This document shows positions 12,480 to 23,000 of a stretch of 64,000 nt of DNA, piece by piece. The notes beneath the pieces were generated by a model that had not been told where the DNA came from, did no database searches, and saw only the letters and a list, made by a program, of their open reading frames with translations. The DNA is from Canna indica (Eukaryota; Streptophyta; Magnoliopsida; Zingiberales; Cannaceae), in assembly GCA_034359265.1 (NCBI GenBank), contig CP136895.1, positions 2,234,501-2,298,500 of the forward strand, in the 5' to 3' direction. The stretch's first letter is position 1, and the number at the start of each line of letters is the position of its first letter. Both the position numbers and the translations under genes were made by a program.

Positions 12480-12725
12480 AAACCCTCGTCGTTCGATCGG
12501 CAAGGGAAGGAAGAAGGGGAAACCCCGGAGCTCCAAAATCGTGGCCGGGGTTCTCAAATCCTGCGTGCGCGACGGCGTCCGGGGCTCCTGCGCGAAGGCG
12601 GGGCTGGAAACCTCCGGCGCGATCAACAGCGCTGCTGCGCGAAGGCGGGGGCGGCTCCTGTCCGCGCCAGCGGCGGCGCTCCTGCGCGAATGCGGGGGCT
12701 ACTTCCGGCGCGACTCGCGAGGGTA
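12480..12725. repeat. GC-rich island with short degenerate repeats
   Basis: Directly upstream of the - strand RNase P-like gene is a GC-rich block with several copies of tgcgcgaaggcggggg and ctccggcgcga. Long overlapping open frames arise on both strands from composition alone. It probably forms part of that gene's promoter. None of the frames shows a family motif, so no gene is called. Confidence 0.55.
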
Positions 12726-12973
12726 AGAAGACGAAGAAGGGCGAAGAGAAGCTATAATTTCTTACTTTTTTATTTGTCCAGCATTTTTCGGGAGTATTTA
12801 TAGCCTTCTGAAATTCGATCTCCACCGTCAATGACAAAACCCTCATCCGATGGCCAAATCTTTCGGCCAAGATGGATCACAACCGTCAATTCCAAGAGAA
12901 TAAAAAGGAAATTTAGAAATAATGATGGCCAGCGCCTGTTGATAGATTAACCCTGAAGAAGTGTTTCGTAGAA

Positions 12974-13350
12974 TAGGGCGGCAATTAAAACCAATTAACC
13001 GAAATTACTCGATTAATCAAATCGTAAAATTAGGGTTCAGTTAGTGAATTTGTGATTTCATTTCGGTTAGTGAATTTGAAAAATCAATTAAATTCGATTT
13101 GATTTCGATTTATTGATTCGCGGATAACCGATAACTGAAACCGGTTATAATTAACTATTACACATAATTAATAATTTAATTAATGATTATTTATTTATTC
13201 AATAACCGATTATCCATCGTATTTATTTGAACTGAACTACTCAATTTCGGTTATCCGTCAGATAATCGGTAATAAATTAATTTCGATTTTGGATATTAAT
13301 TTTTAAAATCGAATGATTTCGGTTAACGAGTTTATCATTAACTAGTTTAT
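12974..13350. mobile_element. Degenerate hAT-like MITE rich in TTAACCGA words
   Basis: The left end reads TAGGGCGGCAATTAAAACC, close to the TAGGGGTGGCAA termini of plant hAT-type MITEs. The body is full of attaaccgaa, gattaatcaaa and ttcggttat words. A copy in the opposite orientation lies at about 39836-40229, sharing the same order of words (ggcaatt, gattaa, cgaa, aaaatt, tagtgaatt). The right border and target duplication were not resolved. Confidence 0.5.
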
Positions 13351-14070
13351 AAGCGAACTCCAATCTCTCATCACTTAATCAATGCGAAATGTAATTGGGG
13401 TGATTTTTGGTGAATTTGGATGGACAAAATCAATGGATGAGTAGTCTTTATCTTCTCCATAAGTGAATATACATGTATGGAAACGCTTATGCTTGATGCT
13501 TGGATTATTTCCAGAACGAACTGGTTGAAGCATAATCAAAAAGATAAACACACAAACACGCAGAACAAGCAAACTGCAAGTAAGATATAGTATGATCAGT
13601 GAGCAGCAGCAGCAACATGTAATACCGGTTACTGAGTGAGCAAGACATGAAACAACATGGAAGTGACTGTTCCAAGAAACCAAAGTTGTCTCAGAAAGAA
13701 ACTCTGATAGTAAATTACAGGAGTGTAAAAGGATGTATGTTCACATATATGTTGCTTTTCCCAATCCTGCACAATGATACATTTGAACTTTTTGATTACC
13801 TTTCCTTTGACAGTCTTCAAATACAAGGCAACCACTGGCAAAACATTCTGGAGATCTTTGTTACTGGTCTGTGATGAATTGCCTCCATTGTCACACTAAC
13901 TGAAGCTGTTTATTGCAAGTGTTGCCTTTGTTTCAACAGAGTGTTTTGCACAGCATGCTCCCCTTCATTCATTTCTAACAGGAAAATATCAACCAGTTGA
14001 TTTCTGCTGCAGCTTCATGAGAACATTGATTAGATTCCAGGCATCATATATATCTGCCATCCTAAAATTA

Positions 14071-15564
14071 TCATTCAAGCATCATCCCCCCACTATCCAT
14101 CCCATGTAATGTTCTGTACATCTCCATTGTCAATGGATGCCTTTTATCTGCCACCAAAAACTTGTGCAGCTTGCCGTCCACCTCCACCAAGCTAAACCCT
14201 TTCTCCTTCTTCAACCCTTTCTCCACCATCTTGTTCCTGATCTTGCACACCTCATTCCACCTCCCTACCGCAGCATACAAATTAGACACACCAACGAAGA
14301 ATCCTCCCTCTTCTCCTGCTTCTGTTTCTAACTCTAACAATTGCCTCTCCAGCTGCTTCCGGAGCATTGTCTCCCCGTTCGCCATTGAAGCATGTAGCAA
14401 AGCACCCAAAACAACCTTGCTAGGCTTGGAAGGCATTGACTCCACAATCTGCATTGCTTCTTCCAGCTGCCCGGCGCGGCCGAGCAGGTCCACCATTATT
14501 CCGAAGTGCTCCATCCTGGGCTCAATTCCATGAACTCCTTTCATTTCCTTAAAAATCTTAGCCCCTGCTTCGAAGAGGCCGCAGTGGCTGCATGCATGCA
14601 GTGCAGTGGTGAACGCCATGCTGTCCGGTGCAACCCCGTCCTTCATCATTCTCTCGAACAAATCCAGGGCTTCCTCGCCCTGTCCGTGCATTGCCAGTCC
14701 ACTCATCATGGCCGTCCACGCTGATACGTCCCTTGTCGTCTGCATTTGATCGAACACTCTCCTTGCTTCCTCCAAGCTTCCGCACTTTGTGTACATCTGC
14801 AGAAGGCTCGTGCCTAATTCTGAGGTCAAACAAGAAAGCCGGCGCACGGCACAAGCGTGTATGCTCCGCCCATGGCCGAGAGCTCCGAGGCCAGCGCAGC
14901 ACGAAAGGCCCGCCACAAGGGTGTCAGCGTTCACGTGAGTTCCTTGCAGTAGCATTTCGGTGAACAGGTCGAGGCCGTGCTCGTACCATGCAGACTTTGC
15001 GCAGCAGGAGATGAGGGCATTGTACGTTACTGTGGATTTCTGGGGCATTTCGTCGAGCAGTTTCAAGGAAACATCCAACAGCCCGAGGGAGGCGTAAGCG
15101 TGGAGGAGGGAGGTGGCGACGTGGAGGTCGCTATGGAGGCCGCGTCGGAGGGCCACGGCGTGGAGGAACAGAACAGTGGAGGGCGAGGTGTTCGTGCAGC
15201 GGGCGGAGGCGCGGAGGAGAGAGAGAAGGACGAAGCGGTCGGGGTAGAGGCCGGAGCGCAGCATTGCGGCGAAGAGCGAGAACGCAGGGGAGGGATCCAG
15301 GGAGGCAGAGTGGGCTCGGATGAGAGAGGCGAAGGCGAAGGAGGAGGGGCGAGGAACGGCGGCGCGGAAGGCGAGGTAGGCGAGGGGGAGATCGCAGGGA
15401 GCCGCAGCGGCGACGGCGCGGGCGGATACGAAGGGGTCGGGGAGGAGGCCTGCGACGACGGCGCGCGCGAGAGCGCGCTTGAGGTGGCGAGAGTCGCCAA
15501 TACAGGCGTCGAGGGCGGACACGAGGTGCGCTCTGGCGTCGGCGAAACATGCGGCGCCGCTCAT
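14071..15564 (-). CDS. Pentatricopeptide repeat protein, PLS class, E-type
   Basis: A single-exon gene of 497 residues. PPR proteins bind organellar RNA in a sequence-specific way and act in editing, splicing or stability. The middle holds the typical series of helical-hairpin motifs: VTYNALISCCAKSAWYEHGL, LGTSLLQMYTKCGSLEEARR, VSAWTAMMSGLAMHGQGEEA and FGIMVDLLGRAGQLEEAM. The C-terminus continues into E/E+ motifs (VSNLYAAVGRWNEVCKIRNK, then GFSLVEVDGKLHKFL) and stops without a DYW deaminase domain. It would therefore need a partner deaminase if it takes part in C-to-U editing. The alanine-rich start suggests an organelle-targeted protein, but no clear cleavage site is visible. Intronless structure is usual for the family. 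The ATG at 15564 is the first in frame. The 5' half is very GC-rich, which produces long antisense frames that are shadows. The specific orthologue is not identified. Confidence 0.92.
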   Translation of the reverse strand: MSGAACFADARAHLVSALDACIGDSRHLKRALARAVVAGLLPDPFVSARAVAAAAPCDLPLAYLAFRAAVPRPSSFAFASLIRAHSASLDPSPAFSLFAAMLRSGLYPDRFVLLSLLRASARCTNTSPSTVLFLHAVALRRGLHSDLHVATSLLHAYASLGLLDVSLKLLDEMPQKSTVTYNALISCCAKSAWYEHGLDLFTEMLLQGTHVNADTLVAGLSCCAGLGALGHGRSIHACAVRRLSCLTSELGTSLLQMYTKCGSLEEARRVFDQMQTTRDVSAWTAMMSGLAMHGQGEEALDLFERMMKDGVAPDSMAFTTALHACSHCGLFEAGAKIFKEMKGVHGIEPRMEHFGIMVDLLGRAGQLEEAMQIVESMPSKPSKVVLGALLHASMANGETMLRKQLERQLLELETEAGEEGGFFVGVSNLYAAVGRWNEVCKIRNKMVEKGLKKEKGFSLVEVDGKLHKFLVADKRHPLTMEMYRTLHGMDSGGMMLE

Positions 15565-15579
15565 GATGGTCCCTCATGC

Positions 15580-17070
15580 ATTGCCGATGATGTGCTCGGT
15601 CATTGTCCGCGTCCGGCTCAGGTCAATCGCCTATTTCCTTTTAAAATCTCAATGGTCAAATTAAAAATTTAGAATTAGAATTTAGGAGGATGAAATAAAA
15701 TAATAATAATTTAAAAAAACAAAAAATATAAGAAATAATATTTTTCTTGTTTTTAAAAAAATTAATGTTGACGTTAGTATCATGAATAGTTATTTTTTAT
15801 TTAATAAACACGATGAATAAATAATAAATAAAAGGCGATTAAAATATTTTTCTCAACAATATTGAATACATGTACTCAGAATTATACATTGTATTATAAT
15901 TTTGTTCTAATTAATAACAATATAATCAAAATATAAATTAGTGTAAAATATTTTTTAAAAAAAAATCAAATGTTAGTTTGAAAGTACAATAAACATATGC
16001 TAATTTTGAACTAATTAAAAATAATTTATTAATGTTAATAAAATAAAAATAAAAATATCAATTGATCTGTTTTTGTTGTAATTATGTGGTGTTAAGATAG
16101 TTGGATGTGAAAAATTTAAAGAAAACTATAATATAATTGTTAATTTTGATGTTAAGATGATCATTAATATTGTTCATCCATCAAAATGATTTTTTTTTTT
16201 TTTGTCTATTTCATATGATCTAGTTATTTATTGTCAAAAATATTTTCTATTATCTATTTCATTTAAATCCAACCCCACCAATCCAAAATCGGATTCGAGT
16301 TGTTATATTTTTCATGATATTCGAATTCTATTTTATATAGGATTGATTTCTAGATTTTTGAACCGAATCTTATCCTATTGAAATCTAGAATCGGCCCTTA
16401 TTCGAAATTCAATAGGTTCCAATAAGATATTCCGTTGGAACATATACCATGAAATTTGTAAATGTATATGTTTTAGGATTGGAGTTTCGATTATCAATTT
16501 CGATTTCGGATATCTGATGTATTGGATTCGAAAATAAAATCGATTTCAACTGATTCTTTATTTTTATTTTGGATATTATTCAAATTTAATTCGGATCTAT
16601 CAAAATTTACTTTGATTAGATAAATTTCAACTGATTCTGAATTTATCTACTCATGAGCATCTTAGACGAAACCGTTGAGGTTCGAAGGATCCTGTCAAAT
16701 TTATAGGTATTCATTTTTCTTACAATTCGTACGGGATCTGCCATTCCCTACGATTGGCCCACACATCGAAAGATGAGCTAGGCCTCGAGTTCTTTACAGT
16801 ATATAAGCCAATGACTCGAGTTCTTTTCCTCTCGCCGTTCTCCCGCTTCAAAAATTGTTCCTTTTCCTCCCCATTCAAAAACCACCACCACGGCACCACG
16901 GCACCACCACCACATCCTCCTTATCCCCTCGACTCTGGAACAAGAAAAGAACCTAATACTTCCCTTCTTCCTCAAGCCTTTCCCTTCGTCTTCCCTCTCT
17001 TATACACTCCTCCTCCAATGTCTCATATTTCTCTCATTGACCTTCCAAGTCCTCCACAACTCTACACCGC
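15580..17070. other. Intergenic promoter region between divergent PPR and PLD genes
   Basis: Very AT-rich from 15660 to 16260, with no supported gene. About 16270-16640 holds a diverged dispersed repeat (words such as ttcgaattctattttatatagg and ttggattcgaaa) resembling the stretch at 40245-40700. The last 270 bp hold the PLD delta core promoter and leader, which is C-rich near the ATG. Confidence 0.5.
16800..16807 (+). promoter_or_regulatory. TATA box of the PLD delta gene
   Basis: TATATAAG lies 264 bp upstream of the PLD ATG at 17071, with a pyrimidine-rich leader between. This would give a 5' untranslated region of roughly 235 bases. No other good TATA box lies closer. The start site itself is inferred. 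Confidence 0.55.
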
Positions 17071-20000
17071 ATGGCCTCGACCTCGGAGCAGACCGTACTC
17101 CTCCATGGAGATCTCGATCTCGAGATCCTCTGCGCCCGAGATCTTCCCAACATGGACCTTTTTGCCGAGCGCCTCCGCCGCTGCTTTGGTTGCTTCGGCG
17201 TCCCCTTCCCTCGCGTAGGCGGCAGCGGCGAACCAGCGCCCCCTGCCCGCGCCGGTGCTGGCCACTTCCACTCTAAGATCATCACCAGCGACCCCTACAC
17301 CAACGTCTGCGTCGCCGGCGCCACCATAGCCCGCACCCGCGTCATTCCTAACAACCAGAACCCTGAATGGAACCAGCACTTCAAGATCCCGCTCGCTCAC
17401 TCTGCTTCCCGGGTTGATTTCGTGGTCAAGGACAACGACATGTTTGGCGCTCAGGTCATAGGGACCGCCACTGTCTCTGCTGCTCTCATTGCCTCCGGCA
17501 GGTCCTTTAAGAATTGGCTTCCGATCATTGGGTCACCAAAGCCGACTTCCGCCCTCCTCGTTTCTTTCACATTTATTCCCGTCAAAGATAATCCAATTTA
17601 CATTCGTAGTATTGCTGGGGATCCGGATCAATTGGGGGTCAGGGACACTTACTACCATGTGAGAAAGGGGGGGAATGTGACTCTCTACCAGGATGCACAC
17701 GTGAGGGAGGGCGAGCTCCCTGAGATCAAACTGGATGGTGGGAAGATGTTTCAGCATGAGAAGTGTTGGGAAGACATATGCCACGCAATCCTTGAGGCAC
17801 ATCATTTGATTTATATAGTTGGCTGGTCAATTTATGACAAGGTTAAATTGGTGAGAGAGCCGACCACAAGAAGGCCATTGCCAGAACCTGGGAAGCTTAC
17901 TTTGGGGGAACTTCTGAAGTATAAGTCAGAGGAGGGCGTCCGAGTGTGCTTGCTTATCTGGGATGACAAGACTTCCCATGATAAGTTCTTCTTTAAGAGT
18001 GTGAGTAATTTGTTCACTCTAGTTATTTACTTCAAATTGAACTACTTGGTTGGACAACTTTCCAAATTAAGATTCAAACTCAATCAAACTTCAAACTGAC
18101 CTCCCTAAACTCTAATCTAGAATTTAAATATAATTTTAATCAGGCCCTTGAATCTTCAATTAAAACTCTGAGCCCAACAAGAAGTAAGTAATGAATATGA
18201 AGCTAAATTGTCATGTTTTTGAATGTTTGAAATCTTCTTCAAATTCAATGTTAACAAACTCAGTTCCCGCTTTACTTTCGCATACTTCTGTAGAGATGGG
18301 GAGAAGACAAAGAGAAGAGAAGAGATGTGAAGTAGATCTAAAATTAGACAGAGAAGAGATCACTTGACTTCCATTCCAAATCTATATCTTCTTCAAGTAC
18401 ATGACCCAACTCTTCGTTGACCAAGATTACCTTGAAGGGTTCTTTAAAAGAGAAAGACCATAGGTCCCATGGCAAACCTCTTAGAACTCCCATACATGGC
18501 ATATGTCCCAGGATAAACCCTTAGAAGACTCAAAAGAAACTTAGAGTTCTCATACACTTTTAGTTATCCTCAAAGACTCTTAGGATTCCCATACAAACTT
18601 AGATTCAAACTCATCCTTCAGGATTCCCTTGTTCTGAATGATTTCAAAATGGTCATGGTAGCATGCAACTAGCTTATTCAGTCTACGACATTGAAGGGAA
18701 TGCTGTAAGCAAGGCTGCAACTTTGAGAAGTGATCAACGACCACCAATATTATGCTTTTACCTTTACATCAGCCCAAACTTGTATTAGAACAGGTAGAGA
18801 TTGAAGGGAATGAAGAGCTGAAGAAGGGTAAAGGTAGACTATGTTCTTATATAGAATGAGGTCATAGTGAAAGCTCCAGGGAACTTTGAGATATCTTCTA
18901 GTGATCTTTGCAGCAATTGCCTATAGCTAAGCATTATTTTGCACTAAAGTATGAACTCAGTCAAGGAAGATGACTTAAGTCATGGTGATAGCCATTAAGC
19001 AGTGTTGCTCTGTCTCCCCTCATGAGAGCACGACTGCGACAATGTTATGCTTTTTTGCTTTATACTCGATAGAGAAGTTGTAACCTATTTGATTTTCTCC
19101 TTTTTTTTTCTTCTCTTCTTTCCTTCTTGCTCTTTTATCATCATCATCATTGCCATTTGAGTTATGCTAGGTTCCTTCATAGTACGCACCCCTGGGCACT
19201 TGTCGACAACTTCTCTAATTTATTCAATGCTAAAATACCACTACGATGCCGTTACCCCATTTCCTATATGTTCTATAGGGTTATGATTATATAATATCTC
19301 AAATATAACTTTGCTTTCTCTCTTCTTTTACTTTTCTTCTTCCCTCTTACTCCCTTGTAAAAAAGCTCTTATCGTATGAGTCCCTTCATAGCATCTCCTT
19401 GCACTTGACAAATGCAAACTCTTGTCTCTTTGGTCCATATTCAAGTTGAGTTCAACTTGATTGTAAGGGGGGACATCCAATCATAACTTGGTGCAATGTT
19501 TTTGTTATGTAGTGTTGTGCATCATCATAAGATGCACTAATATACTCTAGTCTTATCGCCCCTTTGTAGGTTAGTTGGTCTCTTTCCTAACAACTTAAGC
19601 TTTTGGGAAAGTTGGTCATCCAATCAAATTAACATGGTATCAAAGCAGAAGGTCCTGAGTTCGAATCCTATTAGTGTTAGTATTTAAAAAAAGAATATTA
19701 CCCCCGCCTCAATTAAGTCAATCCACTTGTTGGGATTGGGTTAGTCTCCTCAAGTTTACTAGCCCACAAGTGAGGGGAAGTGTTAAATAAATGCATAGAT
19801 TGGTCTCTTTCCTAACAGCTTAAGCTTTTAAGAAAGTTAGTCACATGGTTTAAAATTTCGCCCGAAACGGTACGGTAAGCCCGGTATTTACCGGTTTTTC
19901 AGGTTTCCGGTATTCGATATACCCGGTATTTGAAAAAACCGGGTATATTGTGTATACCGGGCGGTATATGGCTCGTACCGCCCAGTATGGGCGATATCGG

Positions 20001-23000
20001 GCGGTATCAAGCGGTAATGCCGTTGGCCGTTGGCCACATGTTTCGGAATAATACCGCCCGGTTTGGGCAGTATATATCAAATATCGCCCAAATCGGGCGG
20101 TATATATCAAATACAGCCCAAATCGGGCGATATTACATGCATACCGGGCGGTATGATCAACAGTGACCCCAAACAGCTATAGAGCCGTTTGGGGCCGGGT
20201 TTGGGTTGTTTTGGGGGCTATATAAAGCCCCCATTAGGTACTGTATGATCCTGTATTAGGGTTTTTCACAGATACAAGAGAATCATTACATTAGAATTAA
20301 TATAGGGCGACACAGGCCCACAACCCAAAGGGTCTAAAAAAATTCCGGGGGCTCCGCCCCCATGCCCCTGGCAAGGGGCGTTGCCCCCTTGACCCCCGCC
20401 CGCTAACCGGCTAGTGGGACCGCCGAAGACTCTGCGTAACGCAACATAAGACCATACCAACACATGGTATTCATCATCTCAGGTAAATTTTGTAGACCCT
20501 TTGGGTTGTGGGCCTGTATCGCCCTATATTAATTTTAATATAATGATTCTCTTGTATCCGTGAAAAACCCTAATACAATACCAAATGGCTTTTAAACATT
20601 GTATTCATGTATTTGACATTTGAATATTGATTTTAAGCATTTCTTCATCAATTATATGGTTATTGGAGATTTGAAGTTATTTCTTAAAAAAAAAACCCAT
20701 CGGTATGCAATTTTCGTACCGGACCATACCGTATGTCGGTACGGTACCGGCCGGTGACCGAATATTGGTACTGGTATCGAGATTTTAAACCATGGTTAGT
20801 CATCCAATCAAATTTAACATAGGCTTTTGCAGTTTTGTCCCTCTCCATGCACCTCTGAGCAAGACCTTGCCTTTTTGAGTGCACTCCTCTGCAAGATATT
20901 ACCTCTATCAATAGTACCACATGACTCTTGCTTCCTTCCTTGCATCCCTTGACAAGTTCTTTGTCTTTTTTATACAAGATGCAAGACATTTTTTCTAATC
21001 CGCAAGTTTCAGATCATCCAATATTTCAATATTATTGTTGCATTAGTAACTTAACATGCTATAATACTATTATTATAGTTTTTAGTTTCCAAACTCAAAT
21101 GGTTTGTGGTTACTACCATCTTGAGTTTGAGAGCGGAAGTTGAGACTATTAAGGTAGAAATAATATTGATGAGATAAGTGTGGAGATAAAGGAGGATTTG
21201 TAATTTTGTTTCTCTAGACTTTTCTAACTCCTTGTCTATTATTGAGGGGAAGGATTAGGTTAATGGCAACACTTTTTCTCTTTTACAATTCACAAGGATA
21301 ATAGGAAAATACATTTAGTTCCCCCATATTCATTAAAATTACAAGCAAATGATCTCAATCACATTCCTGTGATTTCGTGCAGAAATCCCCTTAGCTATCA
21401 AAATCAATCATAATTTTTAAATCCTCTAAAATTTTACAAATTGGTCCATACTAAACTAGATAGTTGACTTCAAATAGTTGGGACTTTTTGATTTGTTGTC
21501 ATTTCTTGTTTATTAAACTAGATTTGGAGTTTTGAACTTGTACTATGGCTCAGACTACCGAGGAAAAATTTAGCCCAAACTTGGACTGCATCAATCAACC
21601 ACAGTTTCATAGTTTCATTTATAGTATTATGGTTTTATACTTTTATTCGTGCTTCAAGATATTCTAAAAGGGTGACCTAGTGCACAAAGCAATTCCACTT
21701 TTGTGGGCTTGGGGAGGGTTGATGTCCCTGGCTCGAACCCATGACCTCCATGGTAAGTTATGACGGAGTAACTTTACTGTCACACCAAAGCCACTCTCTT
21801 GCTTCAAGATGTTCTACTTGACATAAATTTAATTCGTCTCTTCTCTATCCTAAGTATAAGTTTATTTTCTTTTTCAAATATTTCTCCAGAAACAACACAT
21901 TTCTTAGTTATGGCCACAAGCAATGGTGGTTCATGTGCATGGGCATGATTTGTTGTTTGGATCACAATAAACATTGCAAAGTATTTTGCTACCAGAGCAA
22001 AATATCCTATTTCTTTGTTTGCAATTGACTTTTAGACATTTGTTGCAGGGAGGAATGATGCAAACTCATGATGAAGAAACAAAAAAGTTTTTCAAGCATT
22101 CATCTGTCATTTGTGTGCTCTCACCACGTTATGCAAGTGGACGTCTTAGCATAGTTAAGCAAAAGGTAAGTTCAACAAGATGACCTTATTTGACACCATT
22201 ATAGTGCTTTTAGCTCATTGATGGAAGCAATGAGTTGAGTAATATTCTCATATAATTATTTTTTTCAGTCATCTAAGAAAAACTTGAACTAGAAAGATTA
22301 TATAAGCTTGAAAAACCATGACGTTGTAACTTGAGTAGGTATGTTTCTTGAGATTGAGATTACTAAATATATCGGATATCTTCATTCCACTTTATTATCT
22401 TACTCATCTGTCTCCATGTCATCTAATCTCTACGATCAAAATTCAAAAACAAAAAGCATGTTTTACCTGAGCATGGGAAGTTCTTCGAAATAGGTATTCC
22501 TTCCGCTTAATATTAAGATCAAAAGATTGGTAGTCCTATGTCTGTTATCATCCACCATGGAAAAGAAAAGTAGAAATGCACACAACTTCCAAGCCACCAT
22601 TTACCTAATCAACAAACATAGATGAACTTCTTATGTGTCTTACCTTGAAGGTTGAAACTATCCAAATGAGAAAAATGTAAAACTGAAAATCAGGTAACAG
22701 AAAAGAGTGTGAAAGACTAAAATTCTTTTTAATTAAGGTAAGATATCCGAGAAAGGAACTTGGTTATGTCCCTTTCATGGTCATAAAGCATATCTTAAAG
22801 AGCTACATATATGAAGGCGACGGAAGTTGCAATAACTTCAAGGAGATGAAATTGGAAATTCAAATATTTGTAGATCCTAACATATAATTTGAATCATAGC
22901 CATCTATGTTTAATTTGAAGAAACAATCTTGTATTCGTTCGATAGAATGCCTTCTCACTATTGCATTGATTCTATAGAATGCCTTCTCACTATTCACTAT

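Larger units (their letters stand above)
19556..20819 (+). mobile_element. TRIM-like miniature LTR element, 3' LTR interrupted
   Basis: Two related ~80-bp terminal repeats share tggtctctttcctaaca, cttaagctttt, gaaagtt and catccaatcaaa. The 3' copy starts TGTTAAAT at 19781 and ends ATTTAACA at 20819. After the left copy comes TGGTATCAAAGC (from 19635), a primer-binding site resembling initiator-Met tRNA. Before the right copy is the purine tract tgaggggaag (19771-19780). The internal part is only ~145 bp and non-coding. The 3' LTR is split by a 951-bp insert at 19844-20794. The start of the 5' LTR has diverged. Related copies lie at 24500-24630 and 33983-34210. Confidence 0.7.

Noticed and set aside
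12321..12870. Several 100-144 codon frames on both strands
   Set aside because: They arise from the GC-rich repeat block. None has a motif, and the true exon of the RNase P-like gene overlaps them in another frame.
14977..15672. Long + strand frame (231 codons) antisense to the PPR gene
   Set aside because: GC-rich shadow of the PPR coding strand. Glycine/glutamate low complexity, no domain.
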